Source: Paraburkholderia ginsengisoli NBRC 100965
GTDB taxonomy: Bacteria > Pseudomonadota > Gammaproteobacteria > Burkholderiales > Burkholderiaceae
DNA length: 64,000 nt
Assembly: GCF_000739735.1 (NCBI RefSeq)
Contig: NZ_BBJF01000006.1
Span: 585,518 to 649,517 of the forward strand
Direction: 5' to 3'
Part shown: one piece after another, positions 37,601-46,145 of the stretch
How the letters are laid out: the number at the start of each line of letters is the position of its first letter
How positions within the stretch are numbered: position 1 is the stretch's first letter
The notes under the pieces: model-generated
Told to the model about the DNA's origin: nothing
The model's input: only the letters and a program-made list of their open reading frames with translations
Databases searched by the model: none
Translations under genes and position numbers: made by a program

Positions 37601-38484
37601 CGATCACCAAGGGTAAGCTGAACGTCGACCTGCACTACAAGCTCGACAACGATCAGCTGAACGCGGACAACCATCTGTTCATCGACCAGCTCACGTTCGG
37701 CGATCACATCGACAACGACACGGCGACCAAGCTGCCGGTGCGGCTCGCGATTTCGCTGCTGAAGAACTCGCGCGGCGAGATCGACGTGAATCTGCCGGTG
37801 TCGGGCTCGCTGTCGAATCCCGAGTTCAGCGTCGGCGGCCTGATCTGGCATGCGGTGCTCAATCTGTTGCAGAAGGCGGTGACCGCGCCGTTCTCGCTGA
37901 TCGCCAACGCATTCGGCGGCGGCGGCGAGGAATTGGGCTACGTCGAGTTCGAGCCGGGCTCGGCGAAACTCACGGACGCCGACACCAGGAAGCTCGACAC
38001 GATCGTGAAGGCGCTCGCCGACAAGCAGTCGGTCAAGATGGACCTGATCGGCCGCGTCGATCCGGCTGTCGACGAACCGGCGTTGCGCACGCAATACGTC
38101 GAGCGCCTCGTCAAGCAGCAGAAGATCAAGGACGTAGTGGGCAACGGCGAGAGCGTCGACCTGTCGACGGTCACGATCGATCCGAAGGAGTACGACAAGT
38201 ACCTGACGAAGGCCTACAAGTCCGCGGACTTCAAGAAGCCGCGCAACTTCGTCGGCCTGACGAAGAGCGTCCCGGACGACGACATGAAGGGCGCGCTGGC
38301 CGCCAATGCGCCGATCGACGAAGCGAGCTTGCGCCAGCTCGCGCAGCAGCGGGCGCAGAGCGTGCAGCAGTACCTGGAAGGCAAGATCGATAGCAGCCGC
38401 GTGTTCATCGTCGCGCCGAAGCTGAACGCCGACGGCATCAAGGACAAGGGCGCGACCACGCGGGTGGACTTCGGCCTGAAGTGA
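34672..38484 (+). CDS. Giant AsmA-like/DUF748 protein, 1270 aa
   Basis: A 1270-residue protein anchored by one N-terminal transmembrane helix (about 28-46) with a large periplasmic body. The repeated β-rich modules, PATIGRIALNPYTLRL near the start, and FADNTT/YTDNFIRP-type strands fit the DUF748/AsmA group, which form long β-grooves between inner and outer membranes. The last 190 residues include VEFEPGSAKLTDADTRKLD and QRAQSVQQYL, reminiscent of an OmpA-type C-terminal end. Two Ala/Pro-rich linkers are near residues 365-405 and 850-885. I prefer ATG 34672 to the TTG at 34645. A role in lipid transport is family inference. Confidence 0.88.
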   Translation: MASLNKASLASSMQTVRDVAQSRRTRRVIIGLLIFLVVFGLLGFFAAPPLIRHVAEQQLSKQLDRPATIGRIALNPYTLRLEADSVHIGERGGAGDFVDIARLIVKPSWSSLFRGAPIVDEVQLDSPRFHIVRYDAQRFNFTDLIEKFSKQPAAPDSKPTLFSVSNIRLENGQITFDDKLLGTTHVIDQWKLGIPFIATLPSKTDIFVEPLLRARIDGSPLAIDGKTKPFAASRESEVSLRFDGLDVPRLMSYVPTRLPVIVQSGKLSTDLKLNFVMSNDAPSLRVAGTVDMNDVDVKDQGKAPFFAARAVHVAAATLEPLKSVYHFDEIRIDAPSASLARDKDGVLSVERMFAPAPAAPGAAATEAAPRKPAASAPAAASGAKTNTTANAKESAKANTAEKAPPLDLAIKRFVLSDGTVNVHDEAASRPVDVGLQKLAVTLNDFSTLANAPAHYTLNTELKDGGGSLGVDGKLGLAAKTASAKLDLKSLKLPALQPYLDTATAAQVTDGALSATTNIDANWSKSPVAVMVADTQLDLQALKLAARGDKAPLISLAQGSVVVKQVDVAGRTADVTSVATTGLAVDAQRLKDGSINLASLAGPHEAAQERTAVHAAKKAHAEGPTWHYKIGELTLKDATANFTDNTTPQPVKLSITPLQLKVQQISDDLSRPLPVDLQATLNRKGTLGVKGDVTATPLKVAVKVNANRLDAAAFEPYFGGKLNAVIASALLNANGDLALTQAKSLKASYHGDMALVDVRMLDKATSDPFAGWGSLALSNLKADYDEHGTAVDAARVTFTKFYGRVLLNAQGKLNLTDVVAHETGTAQSLTRDKSGADPVQLTPQAASAVSVASAPVASSAPAAPATVTAATPPQSPVKLHFGELLLQQGRVTYTDNFIRPNFTANLVGIQGKVGAFGTQSTTSAPVDIAAKLAANGPLSIRGTVNPLIAKPALDLTASAHDIELTNLTPYSSKYAGYPITKGKLNVDLHYKLDNDQLNADNHLFIDQLTFGDHIDNDTATKLPVRLAISLLKNSRGEIDVNLPVSGSLSNPEFSVGGLIWHAVLNLLQKAVTAPFSLIANAFGGGGEELGYVEFEPGSAKLTDADTRKLDTIVKALADKQSVKMDLIGRVDPAVDEPALRTQYVERLVKQQKIKDVVGNGESVDLSTVTIDPKEYDKYLTKAYKSADFKKPRNFVGLTKSVPDDDMKGALAANAPIDEASLRQLAQQRAQSVQQYLEGKIDSSRVFIVAPKLNADGIKDKGATTRVDFGLK

Positions 38485-38502
38485 GCACCATGAGCGGCCC
38501 GC

Positions 38503-38520
38503 CGTGCCACGCATGGCACG
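38503..38520. terminator. Hairpin between convergent genes
   Basis: Inverted repeat CGTGCCA (38503-38509) / TGGCACG (38514-38520) with loop CGCA, between the convergent DUF748 and MocR stops. No T-run follows, so a terminator role is only likely. Confidence 0.5.
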
Positions 38521-38533
38521 AGGGACCGCAAGA

Positions 38534-40081
38534 TCACGCGGCGCGCGTCGGTGCCTTCAACGCAGTCTGCTCGATCACGCGCGCGAGCGTGTCGAACGCG
38601 GGGCCGATCTTCTCGTTCGCCACGCACGCATAGCCGAGCAGCAGGCCGCGACGCGGCGGCGGGTCGACGCTGTAGTAACTCGCGAGCGGCCGCACGATCA
38701 CGCCCGCATCGTACGCGGCGGCCGTCACCGCGCGATCGTCCGCGTGGTCCGGCAGGCCGAGCACCAGATGCAGGCCGGCCTCGTCGCCCATCACCGGCAA
38801 CTCGCTGCCGAAGCGCGCGGTGATCGCGTCGATCAGAATCTGCCGGCGCTCGCCGTACAGCGCGCGCATACGCCGAACGTGCGAGGTCAGATGCCCGTCC
38901 ATGATGAAGTCGGTCATCACGGCCTGCTGCATCAACTGCCCCTCGCGATACAGCTCCGCGACGCCGGTGCGAAACGTATCCACCAGATGCTCGGGCGCGA
39001 TCATGTAGCCGATCCGCAACCCCGGAAACAGCATCTTCCCGAGACTGCCCACGTAGATCACCTGACCGGCGTCGTCCAGTCCTTGCAGCGACGCCAGCGG
39101 CCGGCTGCCATAGCGGAACTCGCTGTCGTAGTCGTCCTCAATGATCCACACGTTGTGCTGGCGCGCGTATTCAAGCAGCGTGCGGCGGCGCGCGAGGCTC
39201 ATCACCATGCCGAGCGGATATTGATGCGACGGCGTGACGAGCGCGAGGCGCGGCGGCTGTTGCAAATCCTGTTCGCGCGGATTCAACCCTTCGTCGTCGA
39301 CCGGCACCGGCACAAGCGTTACCCCCGACGATTGCAGCACGCTGCGCGCACCCCAATAGCACGGCTCCTCGACCCACGCGCGATCGCCGACGTCGGTCAA
39401 CAGCCGCACCGCGAGATCGATCGACTGGTGGATACCCGTCGTGATGATGATCTGGTCCGGCGTGCAATTTACCGAGCGCGCCACCCGCAGATAGTCCGAC
39501 AACGCGCGCCGCAACGGCCGGTAGCCGCCGCCCGGCGCGTAGGTGAGCAGATCGGGATTGGCTTCCTTCCACAAGCGCGCCTGCAGGCGGCTCCACGTGC
39601 GCGCGGGAAACTCAGCGACGTCGGGCACGCCCGGCATGAACGCACCCCACTGCTTGGCGGACACGCCCGCTTTATCGATCAGGCGCCGTCCACGCATCGA
39701 CAGGTCGCTCAGGCCGCGTTTGGACGGCCTGGGGATTTCCCCAGGCAACGCGCGATGCGCATTGGCGTCCGCCAACGCCGGCTTGCTGCGCGCGTTCACG
39801 GCGGCCGTGTCCGGCCGCGTGTCGGCGACGTAGGTGCCGCTGCCGGTGGTCGAGATCACATAGCCTTCGGCGGTCAGCTGATCGTAGACGTGCAGCACCG
39901 TGTTGCGCGCGATGCCGAGGTCTTCGGCGAGCGTGCGCGAGCTGGGCAGCTTGGTGCCGGGCGGCAGCTGGCCGGTGAGGATGGCCTGCTGCATCAGCCG
40001 CAGCGTTTGCCTGTAGACCGGTTCGGCGGCGCCACGGTCGAGCCGCGCGGCGAGCCAATCCGACAAGATCACCGTGTCCAA
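38534..40081 (-). CDS. MocR/GabR-type regulator (GntR HTH fused to aminotransferase)
   Basis: A 515-residue chimeric regulator. Residues about 15-85 are a GntR winged helix (LPPGTKLPSSRTLAEDLGIA, then NTVLHVYDQLTAEGYV); about 130-510 form a fold-type I aminotransferase domain, with the PLP Lys in VGSLGKMLFPGLR near residue 347. The apparent start is TTG at 40081; GTG at 40072 is possible. It is divergent from a polyamine-type ABC importer, and repeated half-sites lie between them, so it most likely controls that transport operon in response to an amine or amino acid. Confidence 0.93.
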   Translation of the reverse strand: MDTVILSDWLAARLDRGAAEPVYRQTLRLMQQAILTGQLPPGTKLPSSRTLAEDLGIARNTVLHVYDQLTAEGYVISTTGSGTYVADTRPDTAAVNARSKPALADANAHRALPGEIPRPSKRGLSDLSMRGRRLIDKAGVSAKQWGAFMPGVPDVAEFPARTWSRLQARLWKEANPDLLTYAPGGGYRPLRRALSDYLRVARSVNCTPDQIIITTGIHQSIDLAVRLLTDVGDRAWVEEPCYWGARSVLQSSGVTLVPVPVDDEGLNPREQDLQQPPRLALVTPSHQYPLGMVMSLARRRTLLEYARQHNVWIIEDDYDSEFRYGSRPLASLQGLDDAGQVIYVGSLGKMLFPGLRIGYMIAPEHLVDTFRTGVAELYREGQLMQQAVMTDFIMDGHLTSHVRRMRALYGERRQILIDAITARFGSELPVMGDEAGLHLVLGLPDHADDRAVTAAAYDAGVIVRPLASYYSVDPPPRRGLLLGYACVANEKIGPAFDTLARVIEQTALKAPTRAA

Positions 40082-40083
40082 GT

Positions 40084-40125
40084 GGTTCTATCCGGAATAA
40101 TGAAATGGTTCCATATTGTAGAACC
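40084..40125. promoter_or_regulatory. Candidate MocR operator half-sites
   Basis: Three copies of one element: GGTTCTA (40084-40090), GGTTCCA (40107-40113) and the inverted TAGAACC (40119-40125). The first two are direct repeats 23 bases apart and the last is inverted. Direct plus inverted sites are common for MocR/GabR proteins. They abut the start of the regulator gene and precede a TATAGT (40135-40140) that may be the -10 of the transporter operon. Confidence 0.6.
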
Positions 40126-40210
40126 GTAACGGTCTATAGTGAGCCACGCAATCGATGCAATCCCGCCGGCATGCAACTGCTGCCCGCCAGATCGAAGAGG
40201 AGACGAAAGG

Positions 40211-41308
40211 ATGAAAACCGATGACGTGATCGTCAGCTTTCGAGGTGTACGCAAGACGTACGACGGCGAAACGCTGGTCGTCAAACAGCTCGATCTGGAC
40301 ATCTATCAGGGCGAATTCCTGACGCTGCTCGGGCCGTCCGGCTCCGGCAAGACCACCTGCCTCATGATGCTGGCGGGCTTCGAATTTCCCACCGGCGGCG
40401 AGATCTGGCTCGACGGCACGCTGCTCAATACGGTGCCCCCGCACAAGCGCAACATCGGCATGGTGTTTCAGAACTACGCGCTGTTTCCGCATCTGACGGT
40501 CGAACAGAACGTCGCGTATCCGTTGACCGTGCGCAAACTCTCCGCGGAAGAGCGCGCGCATCGCACCAACAACGCGCTGAAGATGGTGCGCATGGAGAGC
40601 TTCGCGAAGCGCTATCCGGCGCAACTGTCCGGCGGCCAGCAGCAGCGCATCGCGCTTGCGCGGGCGCTGGTGTTCGAACCGAAGCTCGTGCTGATGGACG
40701 AGCCGCTCGGCGCGCTCGACAAACAGCTGCGCGAACACATGCAGTACGAACTCAAATCGCTGCACGAGAAGCTCGGCGTCACGTTCGTGTACGTCACGCA
40801 CGATCAGGGCGAAGCGCTCACCATGTCCGACCGCGTCGCGGTGTTCGACAAAGGCATCGTGCAGCAGCTCGATACGGTCGACCGCCTCTACGAATCGCCG
40901 TGCAACGAGTTCGTCGCGAACTTCATCGGCGACAGCAACAAACTGCGCGGCACGATCGCCAATGTCGAAGGCGAGTACTGCGAATTTCATCTGAGCGACG
41001 GCACGCGTTTGACCGGCCGTAATATCGGCGGCGCGCGGGCGGGTTCGCCAGCGATCGCCTGCATCCGACCCGAGCGCATGAAGCTCGCGAACGGCTCGAT
41101 GCGGCCGGGCGCCAACGCGCTCAGCGGCGAAGCGCGCGGGCTGATCTATTTCGGCGACCACGTGCGCATGCGCTGCGGTGTGCGCGAGCAGGACGAGTGC
41201 TTCGTCAAGGTGCCGCTCGGTACCGCCGCGCTCGACACCTTCGCGCCCGGCGCGCCGGTCGCGCTGGAGTTCGCGCCCGAGCATCTGCGCGTGTTCGCGG
41301 GAGCTTGA
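40211..41308 (+). CDS. Polyamine-type ABC transporter ATPase (PotA-like)
   Basis: A 365-residue ATPase. Walker A is GPSGSGKTT (residues 41-49), signature LSGGQQQR (near 139) and Walker B LVLMDEPLGALD. The C-terminal part (about 245-365) is a TOBE domain. GAGGAGACGAAAGG gives a good ribosome site for the ATG at 40211. It is the first gene of a four-gene importer operon of the spermidine/putrescine/opine class. Substrate is not defined by sequence. Confidence 0.94.
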   Translation: MKTDDVIVSFRGVRKTYDGETLVVKQLDLDIYQGEFLTLLGPSGSGKTTCLMMLAGFEFPTGGEIWLDGTLLNTVPPHKRNIGMVFQNYALFPHLTVEQNVAYPLTVRKLSAEERAHRTNNALKMVRMESFAKRYPAQLSGGQQQRIALARALVFEPKLVLMDEPLGALDKQLREHMQYELKSLHEKLGVTFVYVTHDQGEALTMSDRVAVFDKGIVQQLDTVDRLYESPCNEFVANFIGDSNKLRGTIANVEGEYCEFHLSDGTRLTGRNIGGARAGSPAIACIRPERMKLANGSMRPGANALSGEARGLIYFGDHVRMRCGVREQDECFVKVPLGTAALDTFAPGAPVALEFAPEHLRVFAGA

Positions 41309-41418
41309 ACGCGTCGAACGCGTTGTGGTTCGACGCAACGCGGAACAAGGCAGAGCAGCACATAACAAGTCGCACTGTACTCAGCTTGAAGCACACCACC
41401 AAAGGAGAGCAACACACC

Positions 41419-42468
41419 ATGAGCAAGATCGGGAAATCGCGCTGCGCCATCGCTGTCGGTGCTGTCGCGCTCGCGCTGGGAGCCGCGCAAGTCAATGCCG
41501 CCGAACTGACGGTCGTCAACTTCGGCGGCGCGAATGGCGACGCGCAAAAGGCCGCCTTCAACCAGCCGTTCGAGTCGCAAACCGGCAACAAGGTGACCGC
41601 CGTCGAATACAACGGCGAGCAGGCCAAAGTGAAGGCGATGGTCGAAGCCAAGCATGTGAACTGGGACGTGGTGGAGGTCGAATCGGGCGACATCGGCCGG
41701 GGTTGTGACGAAGGGCTGTACGAGAAGCTCGACTGGTCGAAGATCGGCAAGAAGTCGGATCTGATTCCCGAAGCGCCGCAAACCTGCGGTGTCGGGTTCT
41801 TCGTGTGGTCGACGGCGCTCGCGTATAACGCCGACAAGCTGAAGACCGCGCCGAGCGGCTGGGCCGATTTCTGGGACGTGAAGAAATTCCCCGGCAAGCG
41901 CGCGATGCGCAAGGGCGCGCGCTACAACCTCGAATTCGCGCTGATGGCCGACGGCGTGCCGCCGAAAGATGTCTATAAGGTGCTCGCCACCAAGGAAGGC
42001 CAGGACCGCGCGTTCAAGAAGCTCGACGAACTGAAGCCGAACATCCAATGGTGGGAAGCGGGCGCGCAGCCGCCGCAGTTTCTGGTCGCGGGCGACGTGG
42101 TGATGTCCACCGCGTACAACGGCCGGATCGACGCCGCGCAGAAGGAAGGCAAGAACCTCAAGGTGGTGTGGAACGGCAGCATCTACGACCTCGACTACTG
42201 GGCGATTCCGAAGGGCTCGCCGAACAAGGCGCTGGCCGAGAAGTACATCGCGTATTCGCTATCGTCGAAGCCGCAGCAGGATTACGCGCAGCACATCGCG
42301 TACGGTCCGGTAAACGTGGTCGCGATCAAGTCGCTCGACGCGAAGACGCTCGCCAATCTGCCGAATTCGCCGGCTAACGGCAAGAACGCGGTGCTGCAGA
42401 ATCTGGCGTTCTGGACGGATCATGGCGATGAGCTGGAACAGCGGTTTTCGTCGTGGGCGTCGAAGTAA
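41419..42468 (+). CDS. Polyamine-type ABC transporter substrate-binding protein (PotD-like)
   Basis: A 349-residue periplasmic protein with a signal peptide (residues 1-27, cut after VNA). The mature start ELTVVNFGGANGDAQKAAF is typical of the SBP_bac_8/PotD-like group, as are KWDVVEVESGDI-like and YNGRIDAAQKEGKNL segments. AAAGGAGAGC precedes the ATG. It is followed not directly by the permease genes but by a 49-bp tandem hairpin repeat, which may raise its expression over that of the permeases. Confidence 0.93.
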   Translation: MSKIGKSRCAIAVGAVALALGAAQVNAAELTVVNFGGANGDAQKAAFNQPFESQTGNKVTAVEYNGEQAKVKAMVEAKHVNWDVVEVESGDIGRGCDEGLYEKLDWSKIGKKSDLIPEAPQTCGVGFFVWSTALAYNADKLKTAPSGWADFWDVKKFPGKRAMRKGARYNLEFALMADGVPPKDVYKVLATKEGQDRAFKKLDELKPNIQWWEAGAQPPQFLVAGDVVMSTAYNGRIDAAQKEGKNLKVVWNGSIYDLDYWAIPKGSPNKALAEKYIAYSLSSKPQQDYAQHIAYGPVNVVAIKSLDAKTLANLPNSPANGKNAVLQNLAFWTDHGDELEQRFSSWASK

Positions 42469-42574
42469 GCGGTTGATGTGAGCGGGCGCGGCTTTGCGAT
42501 TGGCGGGGCCGCGCTGCGTGGATGCAATGAAACGCGCGCTGGTGTGAAGCAGGGCGCGCGCTCGAAAGCCGACA

Positions 42575-42672
42575 GCTCTGCATGGGACTGGAGTAAGCGC
42601 TAAAGCGCCAACTCCAGTCGACTGCTCTGCATGGGACTGGAGTAAGCGCTGAAGCGCTAACTCCAGTCGACA
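42575..42672. repeat. Two tandem 49-bp hairpin-forming repeats
   Basis: Unit 1 is 42575-42623 and unit 2 is 42624-42672. They differ at only a few positions (the loop and the last base). Each unit can fold into a stem, GACTGGAGT...ACTCCAGTC, extended inward by AGCGC/GCGCT pairing with a small loop. It lies between the binding-protein gene and the permease genes, where such hairpins often stabilise the upstream mRNA or reduce read-through. Confidence 0.9.
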
Positions 42673-42684
42673 GGAGACACGGGT

Positions 42685-43962
42685 GTGACTACGATGACGA
42701 TCGCCGCCGATTCGACGCCTGAATCAACCGGCCGCCTCAAGCGCGAACTGAAGGCCGCGGAATCCAGAAAACGCGCGATGGCGCTCCTGCTGATCGCGCC
42801 GCTGGCAATTTTTCTGCTGCTGATTTTCGTCGTGCCGATCGGCGCGCTGTTGACACGCGCCGCGCAAAATCCCGAAGTCGCCAACGCGTTGCCGCACACG
42901 CTCGGCGCGTTGAGCAAGTGGGACCGCAAGACGCCGCCGCCGGACGCCGCGTTTGCCGCGCTCGCCACCGACCTCACCGCGGTCGCCGACAGCGACGGCA
43001 TGGGCGCGCTCGCGCGTCGCCTGAACGTGGAGATTCCCGGCTTTCGCTCGCTGGTCGCGAAGTCCGCGCACGCGATGCCGTTCGTCGACGACAACAGCCA
43101 GCCGCTTCACCTGACGCCCCCGCAGGTGCGCGCGAAGTTCGTCGAACTCGACGGGCGCTGGAACGACATCGCATACTGGCAGGCCATCGCGAAAAACGCG
43201 GGCACGTTCTCGCCGTTCTATCTGCTGGCCTCGCTGGATCACAAGCAGGACGCGTTCGGCCGCATCATTCCGACCGATCCCGATCAACAGATCTACCTGA
43301 AGGTGTTCAGCCGCACGTTCGTGATCGGCGCGGCCGTGACGCTGTTCGCGCTGCTGCTCGGCTATCCGCTCGCGTACTGGATTTCGACGCTGTCCGAGCG
43401 CCGCGCGAATCTGGTGATGATTCTCGTGCTGATCCCGTTCTGGACGTCGATCCTCGTGCGCGTCGCCGCGTGGATCGTAATTCTGCAAAGCGAAGGGCTC
43501 GTGAACAAGGCGCTGATCGCAAGCGGCTTGCTGCACGATCCGCTCTCGCTGCTGTTCAACCGCACGGGCGTCTACATTTCGATGACGCACATTCTGCTGC
43601 CGTTCATGATCCTGCCGCTGTACAGCGTGATGAAGTCGATTCCGCCCACCTATCAGCGCGCCGCGATCTCGCTCGGCAGCCATCCGTTCGCCGCGTTCTG
43701 GCGCGTGTACGTGCCGCAAACCTATCCGGGCATCGGCGCGGGCGCGCTGCTGGTGTTCATCCTGGCGATCGGCTACTACATCACGCCCGCGCTGCTCGGC
43801 GGACCGAACGATCAGATGGTCAGCTATTACGTCGCGTACTTCACCAACGTGACGATCAACTGGGGCATGGCGTGCGCGCTCGGCGGCTTGCTGCTCGCCG
43901 CGACGCTCGTGCTGTACGTGATCTACGGACGCTTCACGCGTTCGTCATTGAGCCTGGGCTGA
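42685..43962 (+). CDS. Polyamine-type ABC transporter permease 1 (PotB-like)
   Basis: A 425-residue inner-membrane permease. TM1 is about residues 30-52; a long periplasmic insert of about 150 residues follows, then five more helices start near residue 210. The permease loop is YQRAAISLGSHPFAAFWRVY (near 330). The length is about 130 more than standard PotB because of the insert, a variant also known in related importers. The start is GTG at 42685 with AGGAGA at 42672-42677. Confidence 0.92.
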   Translation: MTTMTIAADSTPESTGRLKRELKAAESRKRAMALLLIAPLAIFLLLIFVVPIGALLTRAAQNPEVANALPHTLGALSKWDRKTPPPDAAFAALATDLTAVADSDGMGALARRLNVEIPGFRSLVAKSAHAMPFVDDNSQPLHLTPPQVRAKFVELDGRWNDIAYWQAIAKNAGTFSPFYLLASLDHKQDAFGRIIPTDPDQQIYLKVFSRTFVIGAAVTLFALLLGYPLAYWISTLSERRANLVMILVLIPFWTSILVRVAAWIVILQSEGLVNKALIASGLLHDPLSLLFNRTGVYISMTHILLPFMILPLYSVMKSIPPTYQRAAISLGSHPFAAFWRVYVPQTYPGIGAGALLVFILAIGYYITPALLGGPNDQMVSYYVAYFTNVTINWGMACALGGLLLAATLVLYVIYGRFTRSSLSLG

Positions 43963-43976
43963 ACGGAGCGATCCCG

Positions 43977-44816
43977 ATGAAACTTGCCAAGCCCCTGTTC
44001 GCACCGCATACGTCGCTGGTCGAGCGCGTGTGGTACTTCGCGTTGCGCGCGCTCGTCGTGCTGACGCTGCTTTACCTGATCCTGCCCGTGATGGCGATCG
44101 TGCCGCTGTCGTTTTCGTCGAGCACGTTTCTGGTGTATCCGATTCCGGGCTGGTCGCTGCGCTGGTATCAGAACCTGATCGCGTCCGACGAGTGGCGCAT
44201 GGCCGCGAAGAACAGCTTCATCGTCGCGCCGTCGGCGACGGTGGTCGCCACCGTGCTCGGCACGCTCGCGGCGATCGGGCTGACCAAGGCGAATTTCCGC
44301 GGCAAAGGTCTGCTGATGGCAATCCTGATCTCGCCGATGATCGTGCCGGTGGTGGTGGTCGGCGTCGGCATGTATCTGTTCTTCGCGCCGCTGGGGCTCG
44401 CCAATACCTATATCGGGCTGATCCTCGCGCATGCGTCGCTCGGCGTGCCGTTCGTCGTGACGACGGTGGCGGCCACGCTGCAGGGTTTCAACTACAACCT
44501 GGTGCGCGCGAGTCTGTCGCTGGGCGCGAATCCGGTGAAGACGTTTTTCCGCATCACGTTGCCGGTGATCGCACCGGGCGTGATTTCGGGCGCGCTGTTC
44601 GCGTTCGCGACGTCGTTCGACGAAGTGGTCGTCACGCTGTTCCTCGCGGGCGCGGATCAAACCACGTTGCCGCGACAAATGTTCACTGGCATCCGCGAGA
44701 ACATCAGCCCGACCATTGCCGCGCTCGCCACGATCCTGATCGTGTTCTCGACGTGTCTGTTGCTCGCACTCGAATGGCTGCGCGGGCGCAACGCCGCGCG
44801 GGCGGTCAAGGCCTGA
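43977..44816 (+). CDS. Polyamine-type ABC transporter permease 2 (PotC-like)
   Basis: A 279-residue inner-membrane permease with six helices. The cytoplasmic loop that meets the ATPase is VRASLSLGANPVKTFFRITL (near 178). The last helix is followed by a short basic tail. CGGAG precedes the ATG at 43977. It is the last gene of the importer operon, 14 bases after permease 1. A longer frame upstream is an overlap with the permease 1 gene and not real. Confidence 0.93.
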   Translation: MKLAKPLFAPHTSLVERVWYFALRALVVLTLLYLILPVMAIVPLSFSSSTFLVYPIPGWSLRWYQNLIASDEWRMAAKNSFIVAPSATVVATVLGTLAAIGLTKANFRGKGLLMAILISPMIVPVVVVGVGMYLFFAPLGLANTYIGLILAHASLGVPFVVTTVAATLQGFNYNLVRASLSLGANPVKTFFRITLPVIAPGVISGALFAFATSFDEVVVTLFLAGADQTTLPRQMFTGIRENISPTIAALATILIVFSTCLLLALEWLRGRNAARAVKA

Positions 44817-44975
44817 AATCAGGGTGGGCATCGCGAGATGACAGCCGACTCCCACCCAGTAACGCGATCGGCTATTTCTCTGACGCGATTCTAAGATTGT
44901 TCCCATTCCCGAGGCGGCGGCGGGTCTGCATACTCTGGGCCTTACCAGAAAAAATGCGCTCGGCGCAGACAGGCC

Positions 44976-46031
44976 ATGAAATTCCCGCTAACGACGCTGG
45001 TGTGCGCGTTGGCCTTAACCGGCTGCGCGAACCATGCCGCGCGTGAACGGCTCGGCATTGAAGACACAAGCGTGCTGAAAAGCGGCATCGGCGCCTCGCA
45101 GAATGAAGCCGCGGGCGCCGCCAACCCGCAATGGGTCAACACCTACGCATCGATCAAAGGCAACCGCGCCACACTGGCGTCGTTGCAGACGCGGCTCGAC
45201 CAGTCGCCCGGCGACAAGACCGACTACTTCCACGCGAAGGCGCAATGCTGGATCGAAGCCGCGCGGCAGGCCAGCAACGCGCATGACGACTGGGGCTTCG
45301 TCGAAGAAGCGATCGGCCAGGCTGCCATGATCACGATGAGCCTCGAACGCGGCACGCCGGTGTCCGCTGTGAATCCCGCGCTACGCACCGTGTCAACGGT
45401 GCGTCCCGACCTCTGGAACATCGTCAATGCCATCAAGGCCGACTCCGCGGTGGTTCATTGTCCGCCGGCGCAGCGGCCGCTCGCGTGCGCCGAAGTCGAA
45501 CTGATGCAGGCCGGGCACGACGCGTGGACACGCGGCTTTGCCAATGCCGAGACGCGCTTGCCCGAGGTGCGGGAGAACTTGCGCAAGTCGGCGGAAACGG
45601 TGCTGCAATGCAAGCAGGCTATCCGGCCTGCATCGACGCCCGCGCCGTTGCCGGAAAAAATCACGTTGCGGGCCGACTCGCTGTTCCACTTCGACGGCTC
45701 GGACGTCGCGGCGATCCTTCCGGGCGGCAAACTGCGCCTGAATGCAGTGGCGCTCGATCTGAAGAAGATACCCGCCGCGCGCAAGCTGAAAATCACCGGC
45801 TACACCGACCGTCTCGGCAGCGACGCATACAACCTGCGGTTGTCGCTGCTGCGCGCGCGAACCGTCGAGCAGTATCTACGAACGCGCGGCGTGACGTTGC
45901 CGATCATTGTGCAAGGTCAAGGCAGTGCGAGTCCGCGGGTCGAGTGCAAGCAAACGAAGCGCGATGAGTTGGTACGATGCCTCGCGCCCAATCGCCGGGT
46001 CGAACTGGAGCTCGCGGACACGGCTTCGTAG
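44976..46031 (+). CDS. OmpA-family lipoprotein
   Basis: A 351-residue lipoprotein with lipobox LTGC (Cys17). The C-terminal 120 residues are an OmpA-like peptidoglycan-binding domain: LFHFDGSDVAAI, ITGYTDRLGSDAYNLRLSLLRA, and NRRVELEL. The central part (about 40-215) is helical with several Cys residues and no recognised domain. It would sit at the outer membrane and hold it to peptidoglycan. It precedes the response regulator gene by 114 bases and may belong to the surface-structure region that follows. Confidence 0.9.
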   Translation: MKFPLTTLVCALALTGCANHAARERLGIEDTSVLKSGIGASQNEAAGAANPQWVNTYASIKGNRATLASLQTRLDQSPGDKTDYFHAKAQCWIEAARQASNAHDDWGFVEEAIGQAAMITMSLERGTPVSAVNPALRTVSTVRPDLWNIVNAIKADSAVVHCPPAQRPLACAEVELMQAGHDAWTRGFANAETRLPEVRENLRKSAETVLQCKQAIRPASTPAPLPEKITLRADSLFHFDGSDVAAILPGGKLRLNAVALDLKKIPAARKLKITGYTDRLGSDAYNLRLSLLRARTVEQYLRTRGVTLPIIVQGQGSASPRVECKQTKRDELVRCLAPNRRVELELADTAS

Positions 46032-46145
46032 GCCCGCTTTTTCGACGCTAATAACAAGCAGATGCGCCGCACGGTTTGACGAATCTTCAGCGCTGACGAG
46101 GACCGGAACTGAGCGGCGTCGAACGGTTCCAAGGGGAATGCACAC

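Noticed and set aside
36205..38514. 769-codon minus-strand frame opposite the DUF748 gene
   Set aside because: Same reason: mirror of a strong gene, with low-complexity Arg/Val/Gln composition and no recognisable family.
42575..42672. Possible CRISPR array
   Set aside because: Only two directly adjacent units without spacers; internal hairpins explain the repeat better.
42918..43976. Upstream extension of the second permease frame, suggesting a fused permease
   Set aside because: The extra part runs in the wrong frame through the first permease gene and is Arg-rich nonsense; the good ATG at 43977 has its own ribosome site.
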